A stretch of DNA of 64,000 nucleotides from Shewanella dokdonensis (GTDB lineage Bacteria; Pseudomonadota; Gammaproteobacteria; Enterobacterales; Shewanellaceae): assembly GCF_018394335.1 (NCBI RefSeq), contig NZ_CP074572.1, positions 3,100,001-3,164,000 on the forward strand, written 5' to 3'. The position numbers and the translations under genes were made by a program. Positions 45,493-55,224 of this stretch are shown piece after piece. Positions within the stretch are counted from its first letter, which is position 1. Each line of letters opens with the position of its first letter. The notes below the pieces were generated by a model. That model ran no database searches. It was not told the origin of the DNA and saw only the letters and a program-made list of their open reading frames with translations.

Positions 45493-46230
45493 ATGGGAAG
45501 AATTTTGTTAGGCGTCAATATCGATCATATCGCTACACTGCGTAATGCTCGTGGCACAGATTTCCCCGATCCGGTGCATGCCGCAGCTGTTGCCGAACAC
45601 GCTGGCGCTGAAGGTATTACGGTACATTTGCGGGAAGATCGCCGCCATATCAAAGATCGTGATATCTACTTGCTGGCAAAGACGCTACAAACACGCATGA
45701 ACCTTGAAATGGCGGTGACGGAAGAGATGCTGACCATTGCTTGTGATATTAAACCGCCGCATTGTTGCTTGGTGCCAGAAAAACGTGAAGAACTGACGAC
45801 TGAAGGTGGTTTGGATGTTGCTGGACAACAGCACAAGATGACTGATGCGGTGCGGCGTTTAACGGATGCCGGGATCTGCGTGTCGCTGTTTATCGATGCT
45901 GATCAACGGCAGATAGATGCCGCGGTTGCCGTAGGTGCCCCCGTGATTGAGATCCATACCGGGCATTACGCTGACGCGAAAACAGCCGCAGAAGCCCAAA
46001 GCGAGCTACAGCGGATCCGAGACATGGCGGCTTATGCCCATAGTAAAGGCTTACTGGTAAATGCCGGACATGGCTTGCATTATCACAATGTGAAGCCAAT
46101 TGCCGCTATCCCCGAATTGTATGAGCTGAATATCGGCCATGCCATTATTGCCCGAGCCGTAATCGATGGTTTGGCTAAGGCTGTTGCCGATATGAAACAA
46201 CTGATGTTGGAAGGGCGCCGGGGCGAGTAA
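45493..46230 (+). CDS. pdxJ: Pyridoxine 5'-phosphate synthase
   Basis: A 245-residue TIM-barrel enzyme that joins aminoacetone phosphate with deoxyxylulose phosphate in vitamin B6 synthesis. [27 protein letters not shown] and [12 protein letters not shown] are the family blocks with active-site His and Glu. It overlaps acpS by one base. Confidence 0.98.
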   Translation: MGRILLGVNIDHIATLRNARGTDFPDPVHAAAVAEHAGAEGITVHLREDRRHIKDRDIYLLAKTLQTRMNLEMAVTEEMLTIACDIKPPHCCLVPEKREELTTEGGLDVAGQQHKMTDAVRRLTDAGICVSLFIDADQRQIDAAVAVGAPVIEIHTGHYADAKTAAEAQSELQRIRDMAAYAHSKGLLVNAGHGLHYHNVKPIAAIPELYELNIGHAIIARAVIDGLAKAVADMKQLMLEGRRGE

Positions 46231-46607
46231 TGGCCATCTTGGGGTTAGGCACAGATATCGTCGAGATTAGCCGCTTCAGCGATATGTCAGAAGCGGCTTT
46301 GCAGCGTTTGGCTGCACGGGTGCTGACGCCTGTCGAGTTGCAACAATTCAGTGCTCACAAACAACCCGCGCGTTTCCTTGCTAAACGTTTTGCCGCCAAA
46401 GAGGCGGCGGCTAAAGCGTTGGGCACTGGTATTGGGCGCGGAGTTTCATTTCAGCATCTGCAGGTGTCCAACAATGACGCTGGCGCGCCGCAGCTCAGTT
46501 TATCTGACGGGGCACTGGCGCAGTTGCAATCACTCGGTGCGACCTCTGCATTGCTGTCTATTGCTGATGAGCGGCATTACGCTGTTGCCACTGTGGTATT
46601 GAGTTAG
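46230..46607 (+). CDS. acpS: Holo-[acyl-carrier-protein] synthase
   Basis: A 125-residue phosphopantetheinyl transferase that activates acyl carrier protein. LGTDIVEISRF holds the magnesium Asp and RFAAKEAAAKALGTGI the catalytic Glu/Lys. It ends the lepA-acpS gene run. A stem-loop follows at 46614-46642. Confidence 0.97.
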   Translation: MAILGLGTDIVEISRFSDMSEAALQRLAARVLTPVELQQFSAHKQPARFLAKRFAAKEAAAKALGTGIGRGVSFQHLQVSNNDAGAPQLSLSDGALAQLQSLGATSALLSIADERHYAVATVVLS

Positions 46608-46613
46608 CGTTTA

Positions 46614-46642
46614 CCACCAAAGAGTACAAAGCGCTTTGGTGG
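46614..46642. terminator. Stem-loop between convergent acpS and deaminase genes
   Basis: CCACCAAAG (46614-46622) and CTTTGGTGG (46634-46642) form a perfect 9-bp stem with an 11-base loop. There is no long T run on either strand, so it is at best a weak bidirectional terminator. Confidence 0.5.
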
Positions 46643-46647
46643 CACTA

Positions 46648-47250
46648 TCAATCTGCGCCGTTATACAGTTGCCCACCGTTCGCGATATATGCAGCGAGTA
46701 CGGCTTGCCCTTGTGGTTGTAACACTTGGCGTTGTACTTGAATACCCGCTTGTTGCAAGTAGTCATATGAGGCTTCAAAAACTGGCCCTTCATCAAAACC
46801 TATGGCTCTGGCATCATCGCCAGTGGCGGCGCACACTAAGCGTTTTACGCCTGACCACAATACGGCGCCCATACACATGGCACAGGGCTCACAAGAGGTA
46901 AATAATTCATACTCATCTGCCAGCCCCAAGCTGAATTGCTGCAAACGTTGTTCTCCCAGCATAATGGCCATGACTTCACCATGCAGTGTAGAATTATTTT
47001 GTGGCACCACCTGATTCACGCCAACACTCAGTAACAGCCCTGATTGCCGGTGTACGATAATACTGGCGAATGGGCCGCCGGTTTTGCGTTGAACATTTTC
47101 TTGCGCCAGTGCCAATGCTAGCGCCATCTTATCCTGATCCGTTAATAACGGATGTTGCCAGTCAACCCACTCATTTACCCAATCTGGCAGGTGAATACTG
47201 ACTGCGGCGACGGGCGATTGTGAAAAAATGTGGGAATGCGAACCACACAT
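46648..47250 (-). CDS. Nucleoside/guanine deaminase-like protein
   Basis: A 200-residue zinc-dependent deaminase of the cytidine/guanine deaminase superfamily. The zinc site is H90 with Glu92 as proton shuttle (LHGEVMAI) and C123/C126 in SCEPCAMC. The remainder resembles bacterial guanine deaminases such as GuaD, and the protein is longer than TadA because of an N-terminal extension of about 35 residues. The substrate may be guanine or another base; tRNA editing is less likely. Confidence 0.82.
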   Translation of the reverse strand: MCGSHSHIFSQSPVAAVSIHLPDWVNEWVDWQHPLLTDQDKMALALALAQENVQRKTGGPFASIIVHRQSGLLLSVGVNQVVPQNNSTLHGEVMAIMLGEQRLQQFSLGLADEYELFTSCEPCAMCMGAVLWSGVKRLVCAATGDDARAIGFDEGPVFEASYDYLQQAGIQVQRQVLQPQGQAVLAAYIANGGQLYNGAD

Positions 47251-47405
47251 TGCTATTACCTCTAACTATCGTTCAGCCCGCCAGTTTAACATGCAGTCCA
47301 GCCCGGTAAAGCTTATGCAGATTATTTCATTTCTCATTTTGGCTGTGCTGCTGAAATAGCGCTATGGTATATATCAAGGATGAATAATTTATGGGCAGGT
47401 AATGG

Positions 47406-47942
47406 ATGAAATCCGCAATTGAACAGCTTGCAAACTACAAAAGCGTCCATCTTAACTCCACGAATCTAAAAACCCACTTTGTGGGGATCCCGTTGATTAT
47501 CTGGTCGATATTTCTGTTGTTGTCGCTGCTGCGCATAGATGTTGTCGGCATTGAGATCGGTGGCAGTGTGCTGTTGTTGGTTCCAGTCATGCTGTATTAC
47601 CTGTTATTGCACTGGCGCCTGGCTATTGGCATGGCCGTTTTTATGGTGCCTGTTGTTGCCAGTACCGAATGGCTTTCGCAGATGGGAGCGGCATCTGTTT
47701 GGCTAGCGTTGCTGGTCTTTATTGTGGGGTGGATTTTTCAGTTTATTGGCCATCATTATGAGCAAGCTAAACCTGCTTTTCTGGATGATATCAATCAGTT
47801 ATTTATTGGCCCATTTTTCCTGATGGCTGAAATCTACTTCATGTTAGGTTGGGCGAGCAGTTTGGAGCGCTGTATTACACCGTTAGCCAGAGACAAGCGT
47901 TTACTGCTAGAACAGATAAAAACTAGGCGGGTGATAGATTGA
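47406..47942 (+). CDS. Mpo1-like (DUF962/YGL010w family) membrane protein
   Basis: A 178-residue protein with about four membrane helices. Its motifs, HFVGIPLI near residue 24, QFIGHHYEQAKPAFLDD and FIGPFFLMAEIYF, are those of the Mpo1/YGL010w family. Yeast Mpo1 is an iron-dependent dioxygenase that alpha-oxidises 2-hydroxy fatty acids, and its key histidines match the H positions here. The function in bacteria is not established. An ATG at 47406 starts the frame. Confidence 0.82.
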   Translation: MKSAIEQLANYKSVHLNSTNLKTHFVGIPLIIWSIFLLLSLLRIDVVGIEIGGSVLLLVPVMLYYLLLHWRLAIGMAVFMVPVVASTEWLSQMGAASVWLALLVFIVGWIFQFIGHHYEQAKPAFLDDINQLFIGPFFLMAEIYFMLGWASSLERCITPLARDKRLLLEQIKTRRVID

Positions 47943-47951
47943 AAATTATGG

Positions 47952-47981
47952 CAAGTAAAGCATCCTAAGATGCCTTACTTG
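47952..47981. terminator. Bidirectional stem-loop between Mpo1-like and CorC-like genes
   Basis: CAAGTAAAGCATC (47952-47964) and GATGCCTTACTTG (47969-47981) form a 13-bp stem with one mismatch and a CTAA loop between two convergent genes. Confidence 0.6.
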
Positions 47982-47997
47982 TTTATGTGTTGATAGC

Positions 47998-49266
47998 TTA
48001 TTGAGGCCGATAATACTGTGGCATGACTCTGACTGTTTTTATCATATTATCAGCTACTTCAATGATTTCCATCGGATAACCCGCCAGTCGCAGTCCGGTG
48101 TTGGCTTCTGGAATATCTTCCAGATACTCTAGGATCAGCCCATTAAGGGTTTTGGGGCCATCGGTGGGGAAATTCCAATGTTTCTCTTTGTTCAAATCGC
48201 GGATATTGATGGTGGCATCTATTAAGAAAGTGCCATCCTGCTGCGGGGTAATTTCCTCGCTGGCCGTTGGGATCATGGAGGTAGTGAAATCGCCAACGAT
48301 CTCTTCCAGAATATCTTCCAGTGTCACCAATCCTTGGATGTCGCCATATTCATCAACCACCAGTCCAATACGTTCTTTGTTTTTCTGGAAATTAGCCAAT
48401 TGCACACTTAACGGCGTGCCTTCCGGGACGTAATAGATCTCTTTTACTGCCCGCAGCAAAGAGGATTTGCTGAATTGTCCTTTGGATTGTAACCGTAGGG
48501 CGTCTCGCAAATGTACAAAACCCACAGTATCGTCAATATTATCGCGGTAGAGCAAAACCCGAGTATGCGGACTTTGAATAATCTGTTTATTGATGCTCTT
48601 AAAATCGTCGTTGATGTTGATGGCGTATAACTCGTTACGCGGCACCATAATATCTTCTACTGAGACATTGCCCAGATCCAACACCGATAACAGCATATCG
48701 CGGTTGCGGCGGGGGATCAGTGCTCCAGCTTCATGCACTACAGTTGCCAGTTCTTCTTGACTCAGTGCATCACTGTGCTTGACCGACTTCACGCCCATCA
48801 ACTTCAAAATGAACGAGGTGATCCAGTTCATCACCTTGACTAACGGCAGCATGATCCACAACAGCCCCTTCAGCACAATGCTGGAAGGAAATGCCACTGG
48901 CTCAGGGCGCAGGGCGGCGAGCGTTTTTGGAGTCACTTCCGCAAATACCAGTACAACAAAGGTTAGTACCCCGGTAGCGATGGCAATGCCAGCATCACCA
49001 TACAAGCGCATACCTAAAACGGTGGCGACAGCAGAAGCAAGAATGTTGACCAGATTGTTACCAATCAGGATCAGACCAATCAGGCGGTCAGGGCGTTCCA
49101 GCAGTTTTAAGGCCCGTTGGGCTCCCCTGTGACCATTGCCGGCGAGATGGCGCAGTCGGTAACGGTTTAGGGTCATCATAGCGGTTTCTGAACCGGAGAA
49201 ATAAGCTGAAATTAGGATCAGGACTAGCAGGATCAGTAGCAGCGCGCCGGTCGATATAGCGTCCAA
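47998..49266 (-). CDS. CNNM/CorC family protein (YfjD-like)
   Basis: A 422-residue membrane protein with an N-terminal DUF21/CNNM domain of about four helices (LLILLVLILISAYFSGSETAMM), two CBS domains (VEDIMVPRNELYAI and GLVVDEYGDIQGLVTLEDILEEIVG) and a C-terminal CorC_HlyC domain. Related proteins move or sense Mg2+ or cobalt; the exact role here is not known. It lies near ypjD and ffh, as its homologue does in E. coli. Confidence 0.9.
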   Translation of the reverse strand: MDAISTGALLLILLVLILISAYFSGSETAMMTLNRYRLRHLAGNGHRGAQRALKLLERPDRLIGLILIGNNLVNILASAVATVLGMRLYGDAGIAIATGVLTFVVLVFAEVTPKTLAALRPEPVAFPSSIVLKGLLWIMLPLVKVMNWITSFILKLMGVKSVKHSDALSQEELATVVHEAGALIPRRNRDMLLSVLDLGNVSVEDIMVPRNELYAININDDFKSINKQIIQSPHTRVLLYRDNIDDTVGFVHLRDALRLQSKGQFSKSSLLRAVKEIYYVPEGTPLSVQLANFQKNKERIGLVVDEYGDIQGLVTLEDILEEIVGDFTTSMIPTASEEITPQQDGTFLIDATINIRDLNKEKHWNFPTDGPKTLNGLILEYLEDIPEANTGLRLAGYPMEIIEVADNMIKTVRVMPQYYRPQ

Positions 49267-49366
49267 AAATGGGCTCCGTAAGGAATAATAAGCCTAGTAA
49301 ATACTGGGATTTATTTGAGGTGTCAAGAAAACCGGTAACAGATTGACTGTCACCGGTCATTTTCAA

Positions 49367-50155
49367 TCAGTTGAGGATGAGCTCTTTTACCGCACGGGCG
49401 CCAAAATAGGCGAGTGATAACAGCACCGCACCTGAAATAGTGTAGATCACCGCAGTTTTGATGCGGCAACCCACAGTGTACTGCTGCCACAACATGGCGA
49501 TATAGACAAACCAAGCCATGATTGACAGTACGGCTTTGTGTCCCTGACCACTAGAGAACATGCTATCCATAAAGATAAACCCTGTCGCCAGCGACAAGCT
49601 GAGCAGGATCAAGCCTATGATTACCAAGTGATACAGTTGCTTCTCAACCGTCAGCAAGGGTGGAATGGCATGAGCCATCAGCGGTTGTTTCTTTTTCAGT
49701 TTGTTCTGGATGAACATTAACTGCACAGCGTACAGCGCCGCAATTAGCAACGCACTATAGGCCATCAGTGATAACACCACATGCACCAGCACTTCCGGGT
49801 GTTGGTCAAAGTGCAAAATGTATTGTGGTGGTACCAGCCATAACAATGCTACGCCAATAATGGAACAGGCAAACACCACCGGCACCAGCACTATCACCTT
49901 AATGTGCGACATCACTATGGTAAACGTCAGTGCAATTATCCAGCACACCATAGAAATCACATTGGTTAAACTGAAGTTCTGGCCGTTATCGGTGAAAATG
50001 GCGGGATACAGGGCAAAGGCATGCAACACCACCGCAATGGCTGCAAAAATTGTCACCAGTTTCCTGTTCGGGCCTTCGGGGTGAAAAAGGCGACTAGTCA
50101 CCAGAATCAGTGCCACGGCGTAAAACACCATTGCAACAGCAGGAAGAATGACCAT
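49367..50155 (-). CDS. ypjD: YpjD-like CcsA-family inner membrane protein
   Basis: A 262-residue protein with about eight membrane helices and similarity to the cytochrome c assembly protein CcsA family (YSALLIAALYAVQLMFIQNKLK, SLATGFIFMDSMF, HKAVLSIMAWFVYIAML). The YpjD branch is not shown to take part in cytochrome c assembly; its function is unknown. It is divergent from ffh, as in E. coli, and 100 bases upstream of the CorC-like gene on the same strand. Confidence 0.87.
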   Translation of the reverse strand: MVILPAVAMVFYAVALILVTSRLFHPEGPNRKLVTIFAAIAVVLHAFALYPAIFTDNGQNFSLTNVISMVCWIIALTFTIVMSHIKVIVLVPVVFACSIIGVALLWLVPPQYILHFDQHPEVLVHVVLSLMAYSALLIAALYAVQLMFIQNKLKKKQPLMAHAIPPLLTVEKQLYHLVIIGLILLSLSLATGFIFMDSMFSSGQGHKAVLSIMAWFVYIAMLWQQYTVGCRIKTAVIYTISGAVLLSLAYFGARAVKELILN

Positions 50156-50425
50156 CAGACGTTAACCTATTCCTTTATTGATGAAAATTACTGCGGTAAA
50201 CCGCAAGAAATTGTTGCCGTAAGAATAACATGAGTGATACATGCTTGGGCAGTGACACAGACAACAAAAATTAAGTTGCTCGCAACCTTTAGTAGTGGAT
50301 TAGCGCGAGAAGTTCCATCTTTAGCTAACACTTCTATCGCGATCAGCTTGCTTGGTGGCATCTTGCCTCGACATAGTTATAATACGCCCCAACTGCAGAA
50401 ATTGAAAAACGGAACAGATCACACC

Positions 50426-51799
50426 ATGTTTGAGAATCTTTCTGACCGCCTTTCCCGAACGCTGAAAAACATCAGTGGCCGTGGTCGTCTCACCGAAGAT
50501 AACGTCAAGGATACCCTGCGCGAAGTGCGTATGGCACTGCTGGAAGCCGACGTTGCTTTGCCTGTGGTGCGGGAGTTTGTTAATAGCGTTAAAGAACGCG
50601 CTGTTGGTCAGGAAGTCACTAAGAGCCTGACCCCAGGGCAGGTATTTATCAAGATCGTCCAGAACGAACTTGAAAAAGCCATGGGCGAAGCCAATGAAGC
50701 ACTGAATCTGGCAACACAACCGCCAGCCGTGTTGATGATGGCCGGTCTGCAAGGGGCAGGTAAAACCACCAGTGTGGCTAAACTGGCGAAATTCCTGCGA
50801 ACCCGCCAGAAAAAATCGGTGTTGGTCGTTAGTGCCGACGTTTATCGTCCCGCCGCTATCAAACAGTTGGAAACCTTGGCTCAGGAAGTCGAAGTAGAAT
50901 TCTTCCCGTCAGATGTCAGCCAAAAGCCGGTTGATATCGCCAGTGCCGCGATCGCACATGCCAAACGTAAATTTATCGATGTGGTCATCGTGGATACCGC
51001 GGGTCGTCTGCATGTTGATGAAGCGATGATGGACGAGATCAAAGCGCTGCATGCGACCATCAATCCCATTGAAACCCTGTTTGTTGTGGATGCGATGACC
51101 GGGCAGGACGCGGCCAATACGGCTAAAGCGTTTAATGATGCCTTACCGCTTACCGGGGTGATCCTCACCAAAGTCGATGGCGATGCCCGTGGCGGTGCTG
51201 CACTATCCATTCGCCATATTACTGGCAAGCCCATTAAATTTTTAGGTGTTGGTGAAAAGACTGACGCTTTAGAGCCATTCTATCCCGATCGTATCGCATC
51301 ACGCATTCTGGGTATGGGCGATGTGCTGTCGCTGATTGAACAAGTTGAGCGTGGAGTTGATAAAGAAAAGGCGCTGAAACTGGCGCAGAAAGTGAAATCT
51401 GGCGGTGGTTTTGATCTCGAGGATTTCCGCGAGCAGCTACAGCAGATGAAAAACATGGGCGGCATGATGAGCATGATTGAAAAGATGCCCGGAGTGGGGA
51501 AATTGCCGCCAGATGCCATGGCACAACTGCAAGGCGGTAAGCTGACCGGGCAAATGGAAGCTATTATTAACTCCATGACACCGGGCGAACGCCGCAACCC
51601 CGATATTATCAAAGGCTCACGCAAACGCCGTATTGCCGTGGGTTCCGGCACCCAAATCCAAGATGTTAACCGCCTGCTGAAACAGTTTACCCAAATGCAG
51701 AAAATGATGAAGAAAATGTCGGGTAAAGGTGGCATCAGCAAGATGATGCGCGGCCTGGGTGGAATGGTGCCACCAGGAATGCGTTTTCCCGGGCGCTAA
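50426..51799 (+). CDS. ffh: Signal recognition particle protein Ffh
   Basis: A 457-residue GTPase that binds signal sequences and 4.5S RNA and targets membrane proteins to the translocon. The P-loop is GLQGAGKTT, then DTAGRL and TKVDGDARGG follow. The methionine-rich M domain runs from about residue 330, with GSGTQIQDVNRLLKQF for RNA binding. I chose the ATG at 50426 (MFENLSDRLSRTL), not the long upstream extension. Confidence 0.98.
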   Translation: MFENLSDRLSRTLKNISGRGRLTEDNVKDTLREVRMALLEADVALPVVREFVNSVKERAVGQEVTKSLTPGQVFIKIVQNELEKAMGEANEALNLATQPPAVLMMAGLQGAGKTTSVAKLAKFLRTRQKKSVLVVSADVYRPAAIKQLETLAQEVEVEFFPSDVSQKPVDIASAAIAHAKRKFIDVVIVDTAGRLHVDEAMMDEIKALHATINPIETLFVVDAMTGQDAANTAKAFNDALPLTGVILTKVDGDARGGAALSIRHITGKPIKFLGVGEKTDALEPFYPDRIASRILGMGDVLSLIEQVERGVDKEKALKLAQKVKSGGGFDLEDFREQLQQMKNMGGMMSMIEKMPGVGKLPPDAMAQLQGGKLTGQMEAIINSMTPGERRNPDIIKGSRKRRIAVGSGTQIQDVNRLLKQFTQMQKMMKKMSGKGGISKMMRGLGGMVPPGMRFPGR

Positions 51800-51966
51800 A
51801 CACGCAGCGGATAACGGTTTTGACGGGGTTATTTTGGCTTGATGCGGTTGCAATTGGCTAAAAGTCAGGTAAAATTCCCCGGCTTTCTATGCTGGGACTC
51901 TTGGCGAACACAGGGTTCCAGTTTTTATTTTGCTGGCAAGCAAATCAAACAGAGGAACTAGAACGC

Positions 51967-52215
51967 ATGGTTACCATTCGTTTATCTCGTGGTGGCGCTA
52001 AGAAGCGTCCATTCTACAACATCGTAGTGGCAGACAGCCGCAACGCACGCAACGGTCGTTTCATCGAGCGTGTTGGCTTCTTCAACCCACTGGCTCGTGG
52101 CCAGGAAGAAGCACTGCGTCTGGATATGGACCGTGTTCAGCATTGGCTGGCTAACGGTGCAGCTACTAGCGAACGTGTTGCAAAACTGATCAAAGACGCA
52201 ACTAAAGCAGCTTGA
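51967..52215 (+). CDS. rpsP: 30S ribosomal protein S16
   Basis: An 82-residue ribosomal protein, [20 protein letters not shown] onward, the normal length. It begins the rpsP-rimM-trmD-rplS operon. The ATG at 51967 is behind AGAGGAA; an in-frame extension upstream is not conserved. Confidence 0.98.
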   Translation: MVTIRLSRGGAKKRPFYNIVVADSRNARNGRFIERVGFFNPLARGQEEALRLDMDRVQHWLANGAATSERVAKLIKDATKAA

Positions 52216-52236
52216 TCATAATAAAGGTATAGATTG

Positions 52237-52767
52237 ATGAGCAGTAACCCCGAACCAGTCGTGCTGGGCAAAATTGGCTCCAGTTATGGTGTAAAAGGTT
52301 GGCTGAGAATCACCGCCTATACCGATGCTGTTGAAGGTATTTTTGAATATTCTCCCTGGCTGATCCAGCAACAGGGTGAATGGCGTGAAGTGAAGATTGA
52401 CCGCTGGCGTTTTCATGGCAATACAGTGATTGCATTACTGGAAGGTGTGGAAACCCGCGAGCAGGCGCAGATGCTTACTAACTGTGACATCGGCATTCTG
52501 CCGCAGCAGATGAAGTCGCTGCCGGAAGATGAATTCTACTGGCGTGATCTTATCGGCTGTGAAGTGATAAACACTCAAGGCTACAACATGGGCATAGTTG
52601 ATCAGATCGTGGAAACAGGATCCAACGATGTGTTGTTGATCAAGGCCAATGCCAAAGATGCCTTTGGCAAAGAGGAACGTATGGTTCCCTTTGTCACCGA
52701 ACAGTTCATCAAACAGGTGGACCTGACGGCAAAACAGATAACCGTGGATTGGGATCCGGACTTTTAA
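52237..52767 (+). CDS. rimM: Ribosome maturation factor RimM
   Basis: A 176-residue factor for 16S rRNA 3'-domain folding that binds S19. The N-terminal RimM domain begins [18 protein letters not shown], and the C-terminal PRC barrel contains [10 protein letters not shown] and [14 protein letters not shown] took the ATG at 52237; the TTG one codon before is in frame but less likely. Confidence 0.97.
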   Translation: MSSNPEPVVLGKIGSSYGVKGWLRITAYTDAVEGIFEYSPWLIQQQGEWREVKIDRWRFHGNTVIALLEGVETREQAQMLTNCDIGILPQQMKSLPEDEFYWRDLIGCEVINTQGYNMGIVDQIVETGSNDVLLIKANAKDAFGKEERMVPFVTEQFIKQVDLTAKQITVDWDPDF

Positions 52768-52783
52768 ATCGAGGAAACAGCTT

Positions 52784-53521
52784 ATGTGGTTAGGGGTCAT
52801 CACCCTGTTCCCGGAGATGTTTCGAGCAGTAACCGATTTTGGTGTTACGGGTCGCGCCGTTAGAAACGGCCTGTTGGAACTCAACACGTGGAATCCTCGT
52901 GATTTTACGTATGACCGCCACAACACTGTGGATGACCGTCCTTATGGCGGTGGCCCCGGAATGTTGATGATGGTACAGCCACTTCGTGAAGCTATTCATG
53001 CCGCCAAGGCAGCAGCGGGCGAAGGTGCTAAGGTGATATATCTGTCACCTCAGGGACGCAAACTGACACAGCAAGGCGTCGCTGAGTTGGCTCAGGCTTC
53101 TAAATTGATTTTGGTGTGTGGTCGCTACGAAGGTATCGATGAGCGCATCATCAAAACAGAAGTTGACGAGGAATGGTCAGTCGGAGACTACGTGCTTTCG
53201 GGCGGTGAGTTACCTGCTATGACCTTAATCGATGCGGTTTCTAGGTTAGTGCCCGGTGTGCTGGGAAAACAAGCCTCGGCAGAGCAGGACTCCTTCTCTG
53301 ACGGATTGCTCGATTGTCCTCATTTCACCCGGCCAGAAGTGCTGGAAGGTTATGATGTTCCGACAGTGTTGCTCAGTGGCAACCACGAACAAATTAGACG
53401 CTGGCGTTTGCAGCAGAGTCTTATTAGAACTCTTAAGCGACGACCGGAATTGTTTGAAACTCTAGCTCTGACTGACGAACAAAAGACTCTGTTAGCGCAG
53501 TTCGTTGAGCAAATGGACTAA
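52784..53521 (+). CDS. trmD: tRNA (guanine-N1)-methyltransferase
   Basis: A 245-residue SPOUT methyltransferase that makes m1G37 in tRNAs and prevents +1 frameshifting. [27 protein letters not shown] and [11 protein letters not shown] form the knot and AdoMet site. GAGGA precedes the ATG at 52784. It lies between rimM and rplS. Confidence 0.98.
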   Translation: MWLGVITLFPEMFRAVTDFGVTGRAVRNGLLELNTWNPRDFTYDRHNTVDDRPYGGGPGMLMMVQPLREAIHAAKAAAGEGAKVIYLSPQGRKLTQQGVAELAQASKLILVCGRYEGIDERIIKTEVDEEWSVGDYVLSGGELPAMTLIDAVSRLVPGVLGKQASAEQDSFSDGLLDCPHFTRPEVLEGYDVPTVLLSGNHEQIRRWRLQQSLIRTLKRRPELFETLALTDEQKTLLAQFVEQMD

Positions 53522-53560
53522 GCGTGGTCAAGCTCAGTTAATTCTAGAACGGAGATACAA

Positions 53561-53914
53561 ATGAACAAAATCATCAAAATGCTCAACGATGAGCAAATGA
53601 AACAAGACGTACCAGCTTTTGGCGCCGGTGATACCGTAGTCGTTCAGGTACGTGTTAAAGAAGGTGACAAAGAACGTTTGCAGGCGTTCGAAGGTTTGGT
53701 TATCGCTAAGCGTAACCGTGGCCTGCACTCAGCATTCACTGTGCGTAAGATCTCTAACGGTGAAGGCGTTGAACGTGTGTTCCAGACTCACAGCCCTCTG
53801 GTTGCCAGCATCGAAGTTAAACGCCGTGGTCGCGTGCGTCGTGCTAAGCTGTACTACCTGCGTGATCTGTCAGGTAAAGCTGCACGTATCCGTGAAAAAC
53901 TGGCCACTAAATAA
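53561..53914 (+). CDS. rplS: 50S ribosomal protein L19
   Basis: A 117-residue ribosomal protein with the typical [20 protein letters not shown] and [10 protein letters not shown] blocks. It is the last gene of the rpsP operon and is followed by a strong terminator. Confidence 0.98.
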   Translation: MNKIIKMLNDEQMKQDVPAFGAGDTVVVQVRVKEGDKERLQAFEGLVIAKRNRGLHSAFTVRKISNGEGVERVFQTHSPLVASIEVKRRGRVRRAKLYYLRDLSGKAARIREKLATK

Positions 53915-53951
53915 GCCAGTTACCCCGTTAACGCAAGTGTTCGCACAGAAG

Positions 53952-53973
53952 CCCGCCTATATGGCGGGTTTTT
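53952..53973 (+). terminator. Terminator after rplS
   Basis: CCCGCC (53952-53957) and GGCGGG (53963-53968) form a perfect stem with a TATAT loop and five T after it. Confidence 0.9.
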
Positions 53974-54048
53974 GTTTTATTGGCGGAAATTAAAAACAAA
54001 GCTTGATCCTTTAATTGGAACCGGGCAAACTGACAGTCATTGTAATGG

Positions 54049-54060
54049 TGTAACGTTACA
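54049..54060. promoter_or_regulatory. Palindromic operator candidate upstream of aroF-tyrA
   Basis: TGTAACGTTACA is a perfect 12-bp palindrome 45 bases before the chosen aroF start; another TGTAA lies 8 bases upstream of it. The arms resemble TyrR-box arms (TGTAAA-N6-TTTACA), but the spacing is wrong, so the binding protein is uncertain. Confidence 0.4.
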
Positions 54061-54104
54061 GCGGTACAGTTATCGTTGTGAATAAATGATCTTAGGTGAA
54101 GTCA

Positions 54105-55211
54105 GTGTCAGAGCAATTAGTACAAGTCAATCCGCTGGAAAATGTGCGGATCCATGCTGAAAAAGTGTTGTTTACTCCTGAACAACTGAAGCAGGAATTA
54201 CCGCTTTCAGAAAAGGCCCATCAGTTCATCCTCAATGCCCGCAAGACGGTTGCCGATATTGTCCATAAACGTGACAGTCGGTTACTGGTGATTACCGGGC
54301 CTTGTTCTATCCATGATCTCGCCTCAGCGAAAGAATATGCGTTAAAACTCAAAAAATTAAGGGATGAACTCCAGGATCAGTTTTACATTTTGATGAGGGT
54401 GTACTTCGAAAAACCGCGTACCACAGTGGGCTGGAAAGGCATGATCAACGACCCAGACATGGACGAGTCTTTTGATTTGGAAAAAGGTCTGCGCCAGGCT
54501 CGCGAGTTGATGCTGTTTTTGGCTGAGTTGGAACTGCCAGTAGCAACCGAAGCGCTGGATCCTATCAGTCCACAATATATTTCGGAACTTATCAGCTGGT
54601 CAGCGATTGGTGCGCGTACCACCGAGTCGCAAACGCATCGTGAAATGGCATCAGGTTTGTCTATGCCCGTCGGTTTCAAGAACGGCACCGATGGCAATCT
54701 GGATGTTGCCATTAACGCGCTCAAATCAGCAGCAAGTAAACATAGGTTCATGGGCATTAACCAACAGGGACAAGTGGCGTTGTTGCAAACCCGTGGTAAT
54801 CCCGATGGACACGTGATCCTGCGCGGTGGCGCTCAACCCAACTATGACGCTGACAGTGTGGCTCAAAGTGCTGCGGCTTTGCACAAAGCGGGATTGACCG
54901 CGCGTTTGATCATCGATTGCAGTCATGGCAATTCCAGTAAAGATCATCGACGTCAACCGCTGGTGTGCCGGGATATTTTCCAGCAAATCACTGACGGCAA
55001 TAAATCGATTATCGGCGTCATGCTGGAAAGCCATCTGTTTGAAGGTAATCAGCAATGTGACAAGCCATTGGCTGAACTGCAATACGGTGTTTCCGTGACC
55101 GATGCCTGCATTGATTGGGCGGCAACTGAGTCATTGTTATGTCAGGGCGCAGCACAACTGGCTTCGATCCTGCCGGGCCGATTTGATATGCTCAGAGCTG
55201 CCAATGCCTGA
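54105..55211 (+). CDS. aroF: 3-deoxy-7-phosphoheptulonate (DAHP) synthase, type I-alpha
   Basis: A roughly 368-residue enzyme that condenses PEP with erythrose 4-phosphate, the first step of aromatic synthesis. Catalytic blocks are [29 protein letters not shown] and [13 protein letters not shown] chose the GTG at 54105 because AGGTGA lies 5 bases upstream; a GTG nine bases earlier is also possible. It is paired with tyrA, which suggests the tyrosine-controlled AroF isozyme, but feedback type is inferred only from this linkage. Confidence 0.93.
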   Translation: MSEQLVQVNPLENVRIHAEKVLFTPEQLKQELPLSEKAHQFILNARKTVADIVHKRDSRLLVITGPCSIHDLASAKEYALKLKKLRDELQDQFYILMRVYFEKPRTTVGWKGMINDPDMDESFDLEKGLRQARELMLFLAELELPVATEALDPISPQYISELISWSAIGARTTESQTHREMASGLSMPVGFKNGTDGNLDVAINALKSAASKHRFMGINQQGQVALLQTRGNPDGHVILRGGAQPNYDADSVAQSAAALHKAGLTARLIIDCSHGNSSKDHRRQPLVCRDIFQQITDGNKSIIGVMLESHLFEGNQQCDKPLAELQYGVSVTDACIDWAATESLLCQGAAQLASILPGRFDMLRAANA

Positions 55212-55224
55212 TGGAAGATTTGAT

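Noticed and set aside
54041..54060. Firm assignment as a TyrR box
   Set aside because: TGTAA-N10-TTACA has the wrong spacing for TGTAAA-N6-TTTACA; kept only as a candidate operator.
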